This document shows, piece after piece, positions 1 through 9,791 of a DNA stretch of 64,000 bases; within the stretch, counting starts at the first letter, position 1, and every line of letters begins with the position of its first letter. The stretch comes from Alphaproteobacteria bacterium. GTDB taxonomy: Bacteria > Pseudomonadota > Alphaproteobacteria > Rhodobacterales > Rhodobacteraceae. The notes beneath the pieces were generated by a model. The model was not told the DNA's origin. It saw nothing but the letters and a program-made list of their open reading frames with translations, and did not search any database. Location: assembly GCA_030425185.1 (NCBI GenBank), contig JAUIAU010000010.1, forward strand, positions 1 through 64,000, written 5' to 3'. A program made the position numbers and the translations under genes.

Positions 1-628
1 CGAGCGCGGGCAGGCGGGCCTCGATCTCGGCCAGCACCACCTCGGTGATGAAGGGCAGGTCCAGCGCGCGCGCCTCGGCCAGCGGCACCCAGTGCAGGTG
101 GCTCAGCTCGTCCTCGGCCGCGCCGAAGTCGTCCGGATCGCCGAGGATCGCCCGCGCGTCCGCGAGGAAGAACCGCGCGTCGAAGCGCCGGGGCCGCCCG
201 ACCGGGGTGATCGCCCGGAAGACGAAGCGCAGGGCACTCGGATCCGGCAGCGCGCCGGTGGCGAGGAACCTCGTCCAGCTCGGCCCCAGCCCGTCGAAGT
301 GGCCCTGACCGGGGCGCCCGAGGCGCAGCCCGGTTTCCTCCCAGAGTTCGCGGATCGCGCCGGCCGCCAGGGTCGCCGGGTCCGGGGCCATCGCGGTCAC
401 CGGCCGGGCCGCCAGCCGGGTGGCGCAAGGGCCGGGCAGGGGGGCCGCCACCGGCACGCGGGCGTCCTCGGGATCGACCGCCCCGCCGGGAAAGACGTAT
501 TTCGACGGCATGAAGGCCGCGCCCGCCCCGCGCTGGCCCATCAGGACCGCGGGGCGCGGTCCCTCGGGGTCACGAAGGACAATGAGGGTGGCGGCGTCCC
601 TGAGGGCGCTCTTGTCGGTCATGCTCAT
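1..628 (-). CDS. NUDIX hydrolase, 3' part cut by the window edge
   Basis: Reverse-strand translation MSMTDKSALRDAATLIVLRDPEGPRAVLMGQRG...AAGAIRELWEETGLRLG contains a Nudix-box-like motif. Confidence 0.8.
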   Translation of the reverse strand, partial: MSMTDKSALRDAATLIVLRDPEGPRPAVLMGQRGAGAAFMPSKYVFPGGAVDPEDARVPVAAPLPGPCATRLAARPVTAMAPDPATLAAGAIRELWEETGLRLGRPGQGHFDGLGPSWTRFLATGALPDPSALRFVFRAITPVGRPRRFDARFFLADARAILGDPDDFGAAEDELSHLHWVPLAEARALDLPFITEVVLAEIEARLPAL

Positions 629-647
629 GGCTCTCCCGCCGGGGACG

Positions 648-1034
648 TCAGGCGGAGCCGAACCCGTGCAGGCGGCGCGCCCATTGATAGCCGACAATCG
701 CGCCTTTGAGCCGGGGCAGCAAGTACAGCGACAGCACCACGCATCCGACCGAGAACAGAGCCGCCAGCTTCAGCGGCTCCGGGCGGAAGGTGGTGAAGTA
801 CCACAGGAGAAGCGGCGCCATCGCGTGCCCGACGATCAGGATCGTCAGGTAGGCCGGCCCGTCGTCGGCGCGGTGGTGGTGCAGTTCCTCTCCGCAGACC
901 GGGCAGGCATCGCGCACCGACAGATAGCCGCGCATCAGCGGCCCGGACCCGCAGTTCGGGCAGCGCCGCCGCCATCCGCGCAGCAAGGCCGGCCGCACCG
1001 GGCGCTCGTCTCCCGTCGTCGTCATCGTATTCAT
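648..1034 (-). CDS. DUF983 family membrane protein
   Basis: MNTMTTTGDERPVRPALLRGWRRRCPNCGSGPLMRGYLSVRDACPVCGEELHHHRADDGPAYLTILIVGH: two CxxC pairs followed by TM segments. Confidence 0.8.
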   Translation of the reverse strand: MNTMTTTGDERPVRPALLRGWRRRCPNCGSGPLMRGYLSVRDACPVCGEELHHHRADDGPAYLTILIVGHAMAPLLLWYFTTFRPEPLKLAALFSVGCVVLSLYLLPRLKGAIVGYQWARRLHGFGSA

Positions 1035-1252
1035 TCGTCCCACGCTCTCCTGTTCGCGCAAACACCCTAGGCAATTCCGGGCGCGGGCGCAGGCTGACAG
1101 GTTGTCTTGCGGCGGTCTGTCGCGCGGGCCGCTCCGGGGCGGTGAAGAAATTTGCGCCCCCGGCGACGGAAACCCGGTCCCGGACCGTTTGACCCTGTGA
1201 AATCGCCGAGACGAGGCGGTTTTCGACACGCAGGACGAAAGGAACCCTGACC

Positions 1253-1783
1253 ATGAAGAAGACGACCCTCCTCACCGGTGTGACCCTGGCCGCCGTTCTG
1301 GCCGGCTCCCTTGGCGCCTACGCTGCCGGTCCGGGCAATGGCCCCGGCCGCGCCGAAGGCCCGCGCGGTCCCTCGTTCGAGATGCTCGACCTCGACGGCG
1401 ACGGCATCGTGACCCAGGCCGAACTGGCCGGGCAGGCGACCTACCGCTTCGAGCAGGCCGACACCGACGGTGATGGTTTCCTGACGGCGGACGAGATGAC
1501 CGCCGCCCGCGAGGCCGCCCGCGCCGACGCCGCCGCGCGCCGCCAGGCCGCGATGATCGAACGGCTCGACACCGACGGCGACGGCAAGCTGAGCCTCGCC
1601 GAGATGGAAGCGGCCCGCCCGCAGGGCGCCGACCGGATGGCCGAGCACTTCTTCGACCGCTTCGACGCGGACGAGGACGGCAGCGTGACCGCGGAAGAGT
1701 TCGAGACCGCGCGGGCCGACATGCAGGAGCGGCGCGGCCCGGGCCGGTTCGGCGGCTTCTTCGGCGGACGCCACGACAACTGA
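1253..1783 (+). CDS. EF-hand domain-containing secreted protein
   Basis: Signal peptide plus four DxDGDG-type loops (DLDGDGIVTQAE, DTDGDGFLTADE, DTDGDGKLSLAE, DADEDGSVTAEE). Confidence 0.85.
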   Translation: MKKTTLLTGVTLAAVLAGSLGAYAAGPGNGPGRAEGPRGPSFEMLDLDGDGIVTQAELAGQATYRFEQADTDGDGFLTADEMTAAREAARADAAARRQAAMIERLDTDGDGKLSLAEMEAARPQGADRMAEHFFDRFDADEDGSVTAEEFETARADMQERRGPGRFGGFFGGRHDN

Positions 1784-1905
1784 GCCTGTCCCCGGCGGAC
1801 CGGCCCCGTCCCTGGCCGGTCCGTCCCCGTCCCACGCGCCGACGTCCCGCGGCGCGTGGGATCCCCACTGGAGCGCGCCGCGCGAAGAGGATACGCCAGA
1901 GGCTG

Positions 1906-2502
1906 ATGGACATGCCCTTCGACGCCCTCGACCAGGCCCCCGACGAGGTGCTGCTGCGCCTCTACGCGGAGGGGGCGCCGCAGGCGGCCCGCCTGTTGAC
2001 GCAGCGGATCACTCCGCTCGTCTACCGGCTGGCCTTTCGCCTGCTGGGCGACCGCGCCGAAGCCGAGGACATCGCGCAGGAAGCGATGCTGCGGCTCTGG
2101 CAGGCGGCTCCCGGCTGGCGGGCGGGCGAGGCGAAGGTCACAACCTGGGCCTACGCGGTGGCGCGCAACCTCTGCACGGACCGGTTGCGCCGCCGCAGGA
2201 CGCGTGGCGGGGTCGGCCTCGACGAGGCCCCGGAACCCGCCGATCCCGCGCCCGGCGCGGAGGCGCGGCTGACCGAGACGGCCCGGCAGGACGCCCTGCA
2301 GGCCGCGCTCGGGCAGCTTCCCGAGCGGCAGCGCGAAGCGGTCGTGCTGCGGCACCTTGAAGGTCTCGCCAATCCCGAGATTGCCGAGATCATGGACATC
2401 AGCACCGAGGCGGTCGAGAGTCTGACCGCCCGGGGCAAGCGAAACCTCGCGGCCCTGCTGGCAGGGCGGCGCGCAGAGTTGGGATACGACGATGACCACT
2501 GA
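1906..2502 (+). CDS. RNA polymerase sigma factor, sigma-70/ECF family
   Basis: Region 2 (RLAFRLLGDRAEAEDIAQEAMLRLWQ) and region 4 (LPERQREAVVLRHLEGLANPEIAEIMDISTEAVESLTARGKRNL). Confidence 0.9.
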   Translation: MDMPFDALDQAPDEVLLRLYAEGAPQAARLLTQRITPLVYRLAFRLLGDRAEAEDIAQEAMLRLWQAAPGWRAGEAKVTTWAYAVARNLCTDRLRRRRTRGGVGLDEAPEPADPAPGAEARLTETARQDALQAALGQLPERQREAVVLRHLEGLANPEIAEIMDISTEAVESLTARGKRNLAALLAGRRAELGYDDDH

Positions 2503-2905
2503 GCGCAAGGACCGGACGGACGACGCCCCCGGGTTCGGGGACCTCGATGCCCTCTTCGCCGAGGCGCGCGGCACCCCGCCCGCCCCCTCCGGCGACCTGC
2601 TCGCCCGGATCGAGGCCGAGGGCCTCGCCCGGCAGCCCCGCGCGACGCCGGTGGTAGCGCGGCCTGCCGCAGCGGCCCCCGAGACCGGTCGCGGCCTCTT
2701 CTCCGGCCTCGCGCAAGCCATCGCGGGGATCGGCGGCTGGCCCGCGCTTGGTGGCCTGACGGCGGCGCTGGTGATCGGCTTCGGCCTCGGCGTCAGCCCG
2801 CCCGACAGCGTCGAGAGCTTCGCCACCGAACTGCTCGACGGCGGCACGTCGGCGGTGCTGGGCGATGCGCTCTGGACGTTCGACAGCACGCTGGTGGAAG
2901 GATGA
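2492..2905 (+). CDS. Hypothetical single-TM protein, possible anti-sigma factor
   Basis: Overlaps the sigma-factor gene end; one hydrophobic segment. Confidence 0.55.
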   Translation: MTTERKDRTDDAPGFGDLDALFAEARGTPPAPSGDLLARIEAEGLARQPRATPVVARPAAAAPETGRGLFSGLAQAIAGIGGWPALGGLTAALVIGFGLGVSPPDSVESFATELLDGGTSAVLGDALWTFDSTLVEG

Positions 2906-2911
2906 CCTGAG

Positions 2912-3448
2912 ATGACCGAGACCCCGACACCGACCCCGCGCGCGCCGCGCTGGATGCGCGTGACGCTGATCGCCTCGCTGGCCGCGAACCTGCTGGTGGT
3001 CGGGCTGGTCGCCGGGGCGGCGCTGAACATGCGGCGCGGCGGCTTCACGCCGCCCGAGCGGATCGACGGTCCGAACCCGATGCTGCGCGCCCTGACCCGC
3101 GAGGATGCCCGGGCCCTGCGCGGCAAGCTGCGCGAGGCCGGGCCGTCGCTGGCCGAGACCCGCGCCGAGTCGCGCCGCACCTTCGAGGCGATCCTGGCGA
3201 CCCTGCGCGCCGAACCGTTCGACGCCGACCGCCTGACGGCCGAGATGACGGCGCTCGCCGCGCTGAACACGCGGCGGCTCGACGACGCCCAGACCGCGCT
3301 GGCCGGGTACCTCGCGGGTCTTGACCCCGCCGCCCGCCGTGCCTTTGCCGACCGGCTGGAGGACGCGCTGCGGCGCGGCCCGGAGGGGCGCGACGGTCCG
3401 CCGCCGCGCAACCGCGACACGCACCGCCCCGAGGGTGCGCGGAACTAG
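2912..3448 (+). CDS. Periplasmic heavy-metal sensor/resistance-like protein (CnrX/Spy-like)
   Basis: N-terminal TM followed by an Arg/Glu-rich helical domain ([34 protein letters not shown]). Confidence 0.6.
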   Translation: MTETPTPTPRAPRWMRVTLIASLAANLLVVGLVAGAALNMRRGGFTPPERIDGPNPMLRALTREDARALRGKLREAGPSLAETRAESRRTFEAILATLRAEPFDADRLTAEMTALAALNTRRLDDAQTALAGYLAGLDPAARRAFADRLEDALRRGPEGRDGPPPRNRDTHRPEGARN

Positions 3449-4803
3449 GCGGCGTCCTCCGCCTGCGGGGTGATGCGCAGCCGGTTCCGCCCCTGCGCCT
3501 TCGCGGCGTAGAGCGCCCGGTCCGCCCGATCCATCAGCGTGGCGGGGTCGCAGCCGCCCGCACCCGGTCCGCCCATCGCCAGCCCCATGCTGACGGTCGC
3601 CCGCAACACGGTGTGGCCGTCCCGTGCCGTCACCCGGTGCTCGGCCACGAGGCAGCGCAGGCGGTCCGCGATCCGCTCGGCCTCGGCCAGGTCGGTGTCG
3701 GGCAGCACGATCAGGAATTCCTCTCCGCCGATCCGCGCCACGAGGTCCATATCCCGCAGGTTCTCGCGCAGGTGCAGTGCCGCCTCGGCCAGCACGGCAT
3801 CACCGGCGGCGTGGCCGTGGCGGTCGTTGACCTGCTTGAAGTGATCGAAGTCCACGAGGATCACCGCGAAAGCGCGCCCGGTCCGCGCGGCCCGCTCGGC
3901 GATGGCGTCGAGATGGCTGAGCGCGTAGCGCCGGTTGAACAGGCCGGTCAGCGGGTCGATCACGCTCAGCCGCAGGCCCTCCGCGATGTCGCGGCGGCGG
4001 CGGTCCGCGGCTTCCTTGATCGCCAGCCGGTGGGTCAGGCGCAGTCCGAGCTCCTCGGGCGCGACCGGCAGGCACAGCGCGTCGTCGGCCCCCTGGTCGA
4101 GCGCGGCGGCCACATGCACCTCGTCGCCCGGCGGCAGCAGGACCACCATCGCCGCGTGGCGCGTCGCGGGCCGGGCGCGCAGTTCCGCCATGGTATGCAG
4201 CGCCTCTTCCGGGGTTTCCGCCGCGGCCTCGATCACGAAGAGGTCGGGCTGGTCCTTCGAGGCGGCCAGCGCCTCCTCGCGGGTGGCGACGGCGACCCGC
4301 GCGGCGACATGCGGCGCCAAGGCCCGGTGCAGGCGCACCCCGCTGTCGGGCCGGGCCGGGATCACGCCGATCCGCTGCACCGGCGGCGCATCCGGGCGCG
4401 GGCCGGGCAGGGGGTTGTCCTCGGGACCGGCCCCGCGTCCGCGCATCAGGCTGCGGACCCGGGCCAGAAGCAGGGTTTCGTCCAGCGGCTTCGTGAGGAA
4501 GTCGTCGGCCCCGGCCTTGAGACCGCGCAGCCGCGCCTGCGTGTCCGACAGCGCGGTCACCATCACGACGGGAATCGCGGCGGTCTCCGGGTTGGACTTC
4601 AGCGCCCGGCAGACCGCGTAGCCGTCAAGATCGGGCAGCATCACGTCGAGCAGGATCAGGTCGGGCGCCTCGGCGCGCGCGATCTGCAGCGCCTGGCGCC
4701 CGGTGGTCGCCTGCACGACCTCGTAGCACGCGCTGGCCAGCTTGACCTTCAGGACGATGCGGTTGGTCGCCACGTCGTCCACGACCAGGATCCTGCCCGT
4801 CAC
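3445..4803 (-). CDS. pleD: PleD-like response regulator diguanylate cyclase (REC-REC-like-GGDEF)
   Basis: Receiver ([15 protein letters not shown]...[14 protein letters not shown]) and GGEEF output domain ([15 protein letters not shown]). Confidence 0.85.
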   Translation of the reverse strand: MTGRILVVDDVATNRIVLKVKLASACYEVVQATTGRQALQIARAEAPDLILLDVMLPDLDGYAVCRALKSNPETAAIPVVMVTALSDTQARLRGLKAGADDFLTKPLDETLLLARVRSLMRGRGAGPEDNPLPGPRPDAPPVQRIGVIPARPDSGVRLHRALAPHVAARVAVATREEALAASKDQPDLFVIEAAAETPEEALHTMAELRARPATRHAAMVVLLPPGDEVHVAAALDQGADDALCLPVAPEELGLRLTHRLAIKEAADRRRRDIAEGLRLSVIDPLTGLFNRRYALSHLDAIAERAARTGRAFAVILVDFDHFKQVNDRHGHAAGDAVLAEAALHLRENLRDMDLVARIGGEEFLIVLPDTDLAEAERIADRLRCLVAEHRVTARDGHTVLRATVSMGLAMGGPGAGGCDPATLMDRADRALYAAKAQGRNRLRITPQAEDAA

Positions 4804-4926
4804 GCCTGCCCTCCCGGCCCGGGGGGGCCGGGCACGTTGCTCACTCTCGCTTGTGCTTCCAGACTGCCTGCGGAATGGTTAACAAAACCTTTCCACGCCC
4901 GCCCCGCAGGATCAGGAGACCCGCCA

Positions 4927-5205
4927 TTGACGCCCGATGCCGCGCAGACCGAAGCCCTTCGCGCCCTTGGCTGGCTGGTAGGACAGGACGAGGTGCTCGA
5001 CCGCTTCCTCGGCATGACGGGCGGCGATCTCGCCGACCTGCGCGCGCGGGCGGGCGATCCCGACCTGCATCTGGCGGTGATGGACTTCCTGCTGCAGGAC
5101 GAGCCGCTCCTGATACAGGCCTGCACGGATCTCGGCTGGGCGCCCGACACCGCGCTGCGGCTGCGCGGCAGCCTGCCGGGCGGCGAGGAGGTGCACTGGA
5201 CCTGA
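4927..5205 (+). CDS. DUF3572 family protein (TTG start)
   Basis: TPDAAQTEALRALGWLVGQDEVLDRFLGMTGGDLADLRARAGDPDLHLAVMDFLLQDEPLL; divergent from pleD. Confidence 0.75.
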   Translation: MTPDAAQTEALRALGWLVGQDEVLDRFLGMTGGDLADLRARAGDPDLHLAVMDFLLQDEPLLIQACTDLGWAPDTALRLRGSLPGGEEVHWT

Positions 5206-5220
5206 CCTGGGGGAGGGGCC

Positions 5221-5664
5221 TCAGCCCGTCTCGCCGTCGCGCAGCTTGCCGAGGATGCGGAGCAGTTCGTGCTCTTCCTCGGGCGTCAGCTTCTTCGAGA
5301 AATGGCACATGTTCTCGGAGCAGAGCGGCATCGCGGCCGTCATGACCTCGCGGCCCTTCGCGGTGATCTGGACATCGGTGTTGCGGCGGTCGCCCTCGCC
5401 GATCCGGCGCGAGATCAGGCCGGCGTCCTCGAGCTGGCGCAGCGCGCGGCTGGTGCCGGTCCGGTCAATGCCGACGAAGGTCGCGATTTCCGAGGGACGC
5501 GTCAGCCGCTCTTCCTCGAGTGCGAGCAAAATGCACCACCCGATGCGGGTCAGGCCATGCTGGCGCAGCCCGTCCTCGACACGGCGTTCCATCAGTCGGG
5601 CGACGACCGTAGTGTGGAACCCGATTGAGTCGTGAAGGCGGTATGCGGGGGCTGTCGTGTCCAT
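5221..5664 (-). CDS. MarR family transcriptional regulator
   Basis: MDTTAPAYRLHDSIGFHTTVVARLMERRVEDGLRQHGLTRIGWCILLAL..., winged-helix DRTGTSRALRQLEDAGLISRR. Confidence 0.85.
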   Translation of the reverse strand: MDTTAPAYRLHDSIGFHTTVVARLMERRVEDGLRQHGLTRIGWCILLALEEERLTRPSEIATFVGIDRTGTSRALRQLEDAGLISRRIGEGDRRNTDVQITAKGREVMTAAMPLCSENMCHFSKKLTPEEEHELLRILGKLRDGETG

Positions 5665-5712
5665 AATTGCCAGTGACAACAGTTCGGCGGTATTGTCAAG
5701 GGGCGACGCCCC
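5665..5712. promoter_or_regulatory. Putative MarR operator: TTGCCAGTGACAA plus TTGTCA half-site
   Basis: TTGCCAGTGACAA at 5667-5679 and TTGTCA at 5693-5698 in the divergent MarR/HAD spacer. Confidence 0.4.
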
Positions 5713-6411
5713 ATGATCCGCGCGGTGATCTTCGACAAGGACGGGACCCTCTTCGACTTCCAGGCGACCTGGGGCGCCTGGGCCGAGACGATGCTGACCG
5801 AGCTCGCGGGACCCGACCAGATCCTGCTGCACCGCCTGTCGCGCGCGCTGGGCTACGACCTCAAGACCCGGCGGTTCCGGCCCGACAGCTTCGTGATCGC
5901 CGACACCGCCGAGGCCGTCGCGGTCGTCCTCGCCGCCGAGATGCCCGGTCACCGGCCCGAGGACCTCCTCGACCGCCTGAACGCGGCCGCCGCCGAGGCG
6001 CCGCTGGTGGAGGCCGCACCGCTGGTACCGCTGCTGCTGGAACTCCAGAGCCGGGGCCTCGGCCTCGGGGTGGTTACCAACGACGCCGAGGCCCCGGCTC
6101 GCGCCCATCTCGCCGAGGCCGGGGTGCTCGACGCCTTCGACTTCATCGCGGGCTACGATTCGGGGTTCGGCGCGAAACCGGCGCCGCAGCCGCTGCTCGC
6201 CTTCGCCCGCGCGCTGGGCCTGCCGCCGTCCGACATCGTCATGGTCGGCGACAGCACCCATGACCTGAAGGCGGGACGCGCGGCGGGCATGGCGACGCTC
6301 GGGGTGCTGACCGGACCCGCCGAAGCGCCAGAGCTTGCCCCCTGGGCCGACGCGATCCTGCCCCATGTCGGGCACCTGCCCGAGTGGCTGGATAGCAGGA
6401 CGCGGCCCTGA
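5713..6411 (+). CDS. HAD-IA family hydrolase (phosphoglycolate phosphatase-like)
   Basis: AVIFDKDGTLFDF and MVGDSTHDLKAGRAAGM motifs. Confidence 0.85.
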   Translation: MIRAVIFDKDGTLFDFQATWGAWAETMLTELAGPDQILLHRLSRALGYDLKTRRFRPDSFVIADTAEAVAVVLAAEMPGHRPEDLLDRLNAAAAEAPLVEAAPLVPLLLELQSRGLGLGVVTNDAEAPARAHLAEAGVLDAFDFIAGYDSGFGAKPAPQPLLAFARALGLPPSDIVMVGDSTHDLKAGRAAGMATLGVLTGPAEAPELAPWADAILPHVGHLPEWLDSRTRP

Positions 6412-6537
6412 GGCCACCGGGGTCCCGCCCCGAAAACCCGCCCGGACCGGCCCCGAAAACGACACGCGCCGTCGCTTGTCGCCAATCCTTCGCGGCCCGG
6501 CTGCTGTCAACCTGCCCCGCAGGACCACAGCGGGAGA

Positions 6538-8100
6538 ATGACCATGGCCGATGTTGCAGAGCGCCGCAAACGGGCGGGCGGGCGCGCGGGCGGGGCCACG
6601 CGGCGCGGCACGGCGGCGATCCACCAGATGCCGTGGCGCATTCCGGTCAACACCGACCGTCCGACCGAGCCGCTGACCGAGGAGGGCGTGCAGGCGATTC
6701 ATGACGGCGCCATGCGCATCCTCGAGGAGATCGGGATCGAGTTCCTGAACGAGGAGAGCCTCGAGATCTTCCGCGAGGCGGGCTGCACCGTGGACGGCAC
6801 CAACGTCCGCATGGGCCGCGACTGGGTGATGGAGATGGTGGCCCGCGCGCCCGCGTCCTTCACGATCACGCCGCGCAACCCCGACCGCGCCATCACCATC
6901 GGCGGCAACCACATGGTGTTCGTCAACGTCTCGTCACCGCCGAATTACTGGGACCTCGAGACCGGCAAGGTGCCGGGCACCCGCGCCCATTGCGCGAACC
7001 TTCTGCGGCTGACCCAGTACTTCAACTGCATCCACGTTGCCGGCGGCTACCCGGTCGAGCCGGTGGACATCCACGCCTCGGTCCGCCACCTCGACGTGCT
7101 CTTCGACAAGCTGACGCTGACCGACAAGGTCGCGCATGCCTACAGCCTCGGCAAGGAGCGGGTCGAGGACGTGATGGAGATGGTCCGCATCGCGGGCGGG
7201 CTGACCGACGCCGAGTTCGAGGCCACGCCCCGGATGTACACCAACATCAACTCGACCTCGCCGCTCAAGCACGACATCCCGATGATCGACGGCTGCCTGC
7301 GCTGCATCCGCCGCGGTCAGGCGGTGATCGTCACGCCGTTCACTCTGGCGGGCGCGATGGCGCCGGTGACCATGGCGGGGGCGGTGGCGCTGTCGATCGC
7401 CGAGGCACTGTCGGCCATCGCGCTCTTCCAGTACGTCAGGCCCGGCTGCCCCTGCGCCATCGGCACCTTCACCTCGAACGTGGACATGAAGTCCGGCGCC
7501 CCCGCCTTCGGCACGCCCGAATACATGCGCGCGACCCAGATGACGGGGCAGCTGGCGCGGTTCTACGGTCTGCCGCTGCGCTCGTCCGGGGTCTGCGCGG
7601 CCAACGTGCCCGACGGGCAGGCGATGTGGGAAACCTCGAACAGCCTCTGGGCCGCGGTGCAGTCCGGGACCAACATGGTCTACCACGCCGCCGGCTGGCT
7701 GGAGGGCGGGCTGATCGCCAGCCCCGAGAAGTTCATCATGGACTGCGAGGTCCTGCAGATGATCCAGCGCTATTTCGAGCCCGCCGTGACCGCCACCACC
7801 CCCGGCGACATCGCCCTCGACGCGATCCGCGAGGTCGGCTGCAACGGCCATTTCTTCGGCACCCAGCACACGCAGGACCGCTACACGACCGCCTTCTACC
7901 AGCCGTTCATCAGCGACTGGCGGAACTACGAGGCCTGGCACCTCGGCGGCGCGGTCTGGACCGCCGAGCGCGCGCACCGTGCCTACAAGCAGATCCTCGC
8001 CGACTTCGAGGCCCCGCCGATGGACGTCGCGATCCGGGAGGAACTGACCGCCTTCGTCAGCCGCCGCAAGGCCGAGGGCGGCGCGCCGACCGACTTCTGA
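6538..8100 (+). CDS. Trimethylamine methyltransferase (MttB/MtgB-like) family protein
   Basis: 520-aa ORF with no internal amber codon; MttB-family features (EEIGIEFLNEESLEIFREAG; CPCAIGTFTSNVDMKSGAPAFGTPEY). Confidence 0.8.
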   Translation: MTMADVAERRKRAGGRAGGATRRGTAAIHQMPWRIPVNTDRPTEPLTEEGVQAIHDGAMRILEEIGIEFLNEESLEIFREAGCTVDGTNVRMGRDWVMEMVARAPASFTITPRNPDRAITIGGNHMVFVNVSSPPNYWDLETGKVPGTRAHCANLLRLTQYFNCIHVAGGYPVEPVDIHASVRHLDVLFDKLTLTDKVAHAYSLGKERVEDVMEMVRIAGGLTDAEFEATPRMYTNINSTSPLKHDIPMIDGCLRCIRRGQAVIVTPFTLAGAMAPVTMAGAVALSIAEALSAIALFQYVRPGCPCAIGTFTSNVDMKSGAPAFGTPEYMRATQMTGQLARFYGLPLRSSGVCAANVPDGQAMWETSNSLWAAVQSGTNMVYHAAGWLEGGLIASPEKFIMDCEVLQMIQRYFEPAVTATTPGDIALDAIREVGCNGHFFGTQHTQDRYTTAFYQPFISDWRNYEAWHLGGAVWTAERAHRAYKQILADFEAPPMDVAIREELTAFVSRRKAEGGAPTDF

Positions 8101-8169
8101 GCCGGGGCGTTGAGGGTTTCTTAAGCCTCCGGGCGTAGGTCGCGGGACGGCCAACCCCGGAGCCACCCG

Positions 8170-8757
8170 ATGCACGGACTCGTCAACCGCTCGCTGCAGT
8201 GTTTCATCCGCGACACCTACGGCGAAGACCCCTGGACCGCGACCGTGGCCCGCGCGGGCCTCGGCGCGACCGAGTTCGATTCGCTCGAATGCTATGACGA
8301 CGCGCTGAGCGAGGCGCTGATCGGGGCCGCCAGCGCGGTCCTGAACAAGCCCCGCGCGGCGATGCTGGAAGACCTCGGAACCTACCTCGTCGCCACCCCC
8401 GGCAGCCAGAACGTCCGCCGCCTGCTGCGGTTCTCCGGCACCGGGTTCGAGGCGTTTCTCTACGCGCTCGAAAACCTGCCCGACCGGGCGCGGCTGGCGA
8501 TCCCCGACCTCGACCTGCCCGCCCTCGAACTGCGCCGGACCGGGGCGGGGGAGTTCGTGCTGGCCGTCCGCTGGCGGACCCCGGACGCCGCCTGCGTGCT
8601 GATCGGCCTCCTCCGGGCGATGGCCGACGATTACGGCGCGCTCGCGCTCTTCGAGCACGCGCCCGGCGACCACGGGTCCGAAGCGATCCGCGTCCAGCTT
8701 CTCGACACCGGTTTCGCGGAGGGGCGGCGGTTCGACCTCGCCGGGGCCGCCCGATGA
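8170..8757 (+). CDS. Degenerate heme NO-binding (H-NOX/HNOB) domain protein
   Basis: MHGLVNRSLQCFIRDTYGEDPW...LLEDLGTYLV...LLRFSGTGFEAFLYALENL...VLIGLLRAMADDYG. Confidence 0.75.
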   Translation: MHGLVNRSLQCFIRDTYGEDPWTATVARAGLGATEFDSLECYDDALSEALIGAASAVLNKPRAAMLEDLGTYLVATPGSQNVRRLLRFSGTGFEAFLYALENLPDRARLAIPDLDLPALELRRTGAGEFVLAVRWRTPDAACVLIGLLRAMADDYGALALFEHAPGDHGSEAIRVQLLDTGFAEGRRFDLAGAAR

Positions 8758-9791
8758 GCGCCGCTCGCGATCCGCTGACCGAAGGGCGCGTGATCGGCCT
8801 GTCGGGGGCCGCGCTGGACCTGCTCGTGCCGTGGCACCTCTGGATCGGGCCCGCGGGCCGCATCGTCCGCGCCGGGCCGACCGTCACCCGCATCGTCGCG
8901 CCGCCGGGCGAGACGCTGACCGGGCGCGATCCCTTCACGCTGCTCGACATCCTGCGCCCCTATCCGGTCCGCGATCTCGCGCGCCTGCTCCTGCTGAAAG
9001 GGCACCGCTTGCGGGTCCGTCTGCAGGCGCACCCCGACCTGTCGCTGGCCGGCATGGTGGTGCCGCTGCCCGGCGGCGGCGGGGCCTTCCTGACCCTGTC
9101 GCCCGGCGCGGCCCTGGTCGAGATCGTGCGCCGCTTCGACCTGACGCTGGACGATTTCGCCCCCACGGACCTGACCGCCGAGATGCTGTTCCTGATCGAG
9201 GCGAAGTCGGCCGCCTTCCGCGAATCGCGCCGCCTGAACGAACGGCTGCGCGGCGCCAAGACCGTGGCCGAAGCGCAGGCGATGACCGACACCCTGACCG
9301 GCCTCGCCAACCGCCGCGCCGCCGATGCCGCGCTGGCCGGGCTGACCGCGGCACCGGGGCCGCGCTTCGGGCTGATGCATGTGGACCTCGACCACTTCAA
9401 GGCCGTGAACGACACGCTGGGCCATGCCGCCGGCGACGCAGTGCTGCAGGAGGTGGCCCGCGTCCTGCGCGAGGAGACCCGGCGCGACGACGTGGTGGCC
9501 CGGGTCGGCGGCGACGAGTTCCTCGTGATCCTGCGCGATTGCGACGATCTCGGACTGCTCGACCGCATCGCCCGCCGCATCATCGCAAGGCTGGAGGAGC
9601 CGCTCGACCGGGACGGACGGCCCTGCCGGATCTCGGCCAGCATCGGCACCACGGTCTCCAGCTTCTACGACGATCCCGCCGCCGCCCGGATGCTGGAAGA
9701 CGCCGACCGCGCGACCTATGCCTCCAAGTCCGGCGGCCGGGCCCGCCACACCATACACGTGCCCGATGGTCCGGAGGGATCGATGCACTAG
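8754..9791 (+). CDS. HNOBA-like N-terminal domain fused to a GGDEF diguanylate cyclase
   Basis: Overlaps the H-NOX-like gene (ATGA); VPWHLWIGPAGRIVRAGPTV HNOBA-like start; intact RVGGDEFLVILRDCDD. Confidence 0.8.
   Translation: MSAARDPLTEGRVIGLSGAALDLLVPWHLWIGPAGRIVRAGPTVTRIVAPPGETLTGRDPFTLLDILRPYPVRDLARLLLLKGHRLRVRLQAHPDLSLAGMVVPLPGGGGAFLTLSPGAALVEIVRRFDLTLDDFAPTDLTAEMLFLIEAKSAAFRESRRLNERLRGAKTVAEAQAMTDTLTGLANRRAADAALAGLTAAPGPRFGLMHVDLDHFKAVNDTLGHAAGDAVLQEVARVLREETRRDDVVARVGGDEFLVILRDCDDLGLLDRIARRIIARLEEPLDRDGRPCRISASIGTTVSSFYDDPAAARMLEDADRATYASKSGGRARHTIHVPDGPEGSMH

Noticed and set aside
6538-8100. Possible pyrrolysine-containing TMA methyltransferase
   Set aside because: The ORF is complete with no in-frame amber codon, so it is a non-pyrrolysine MttB-family member.
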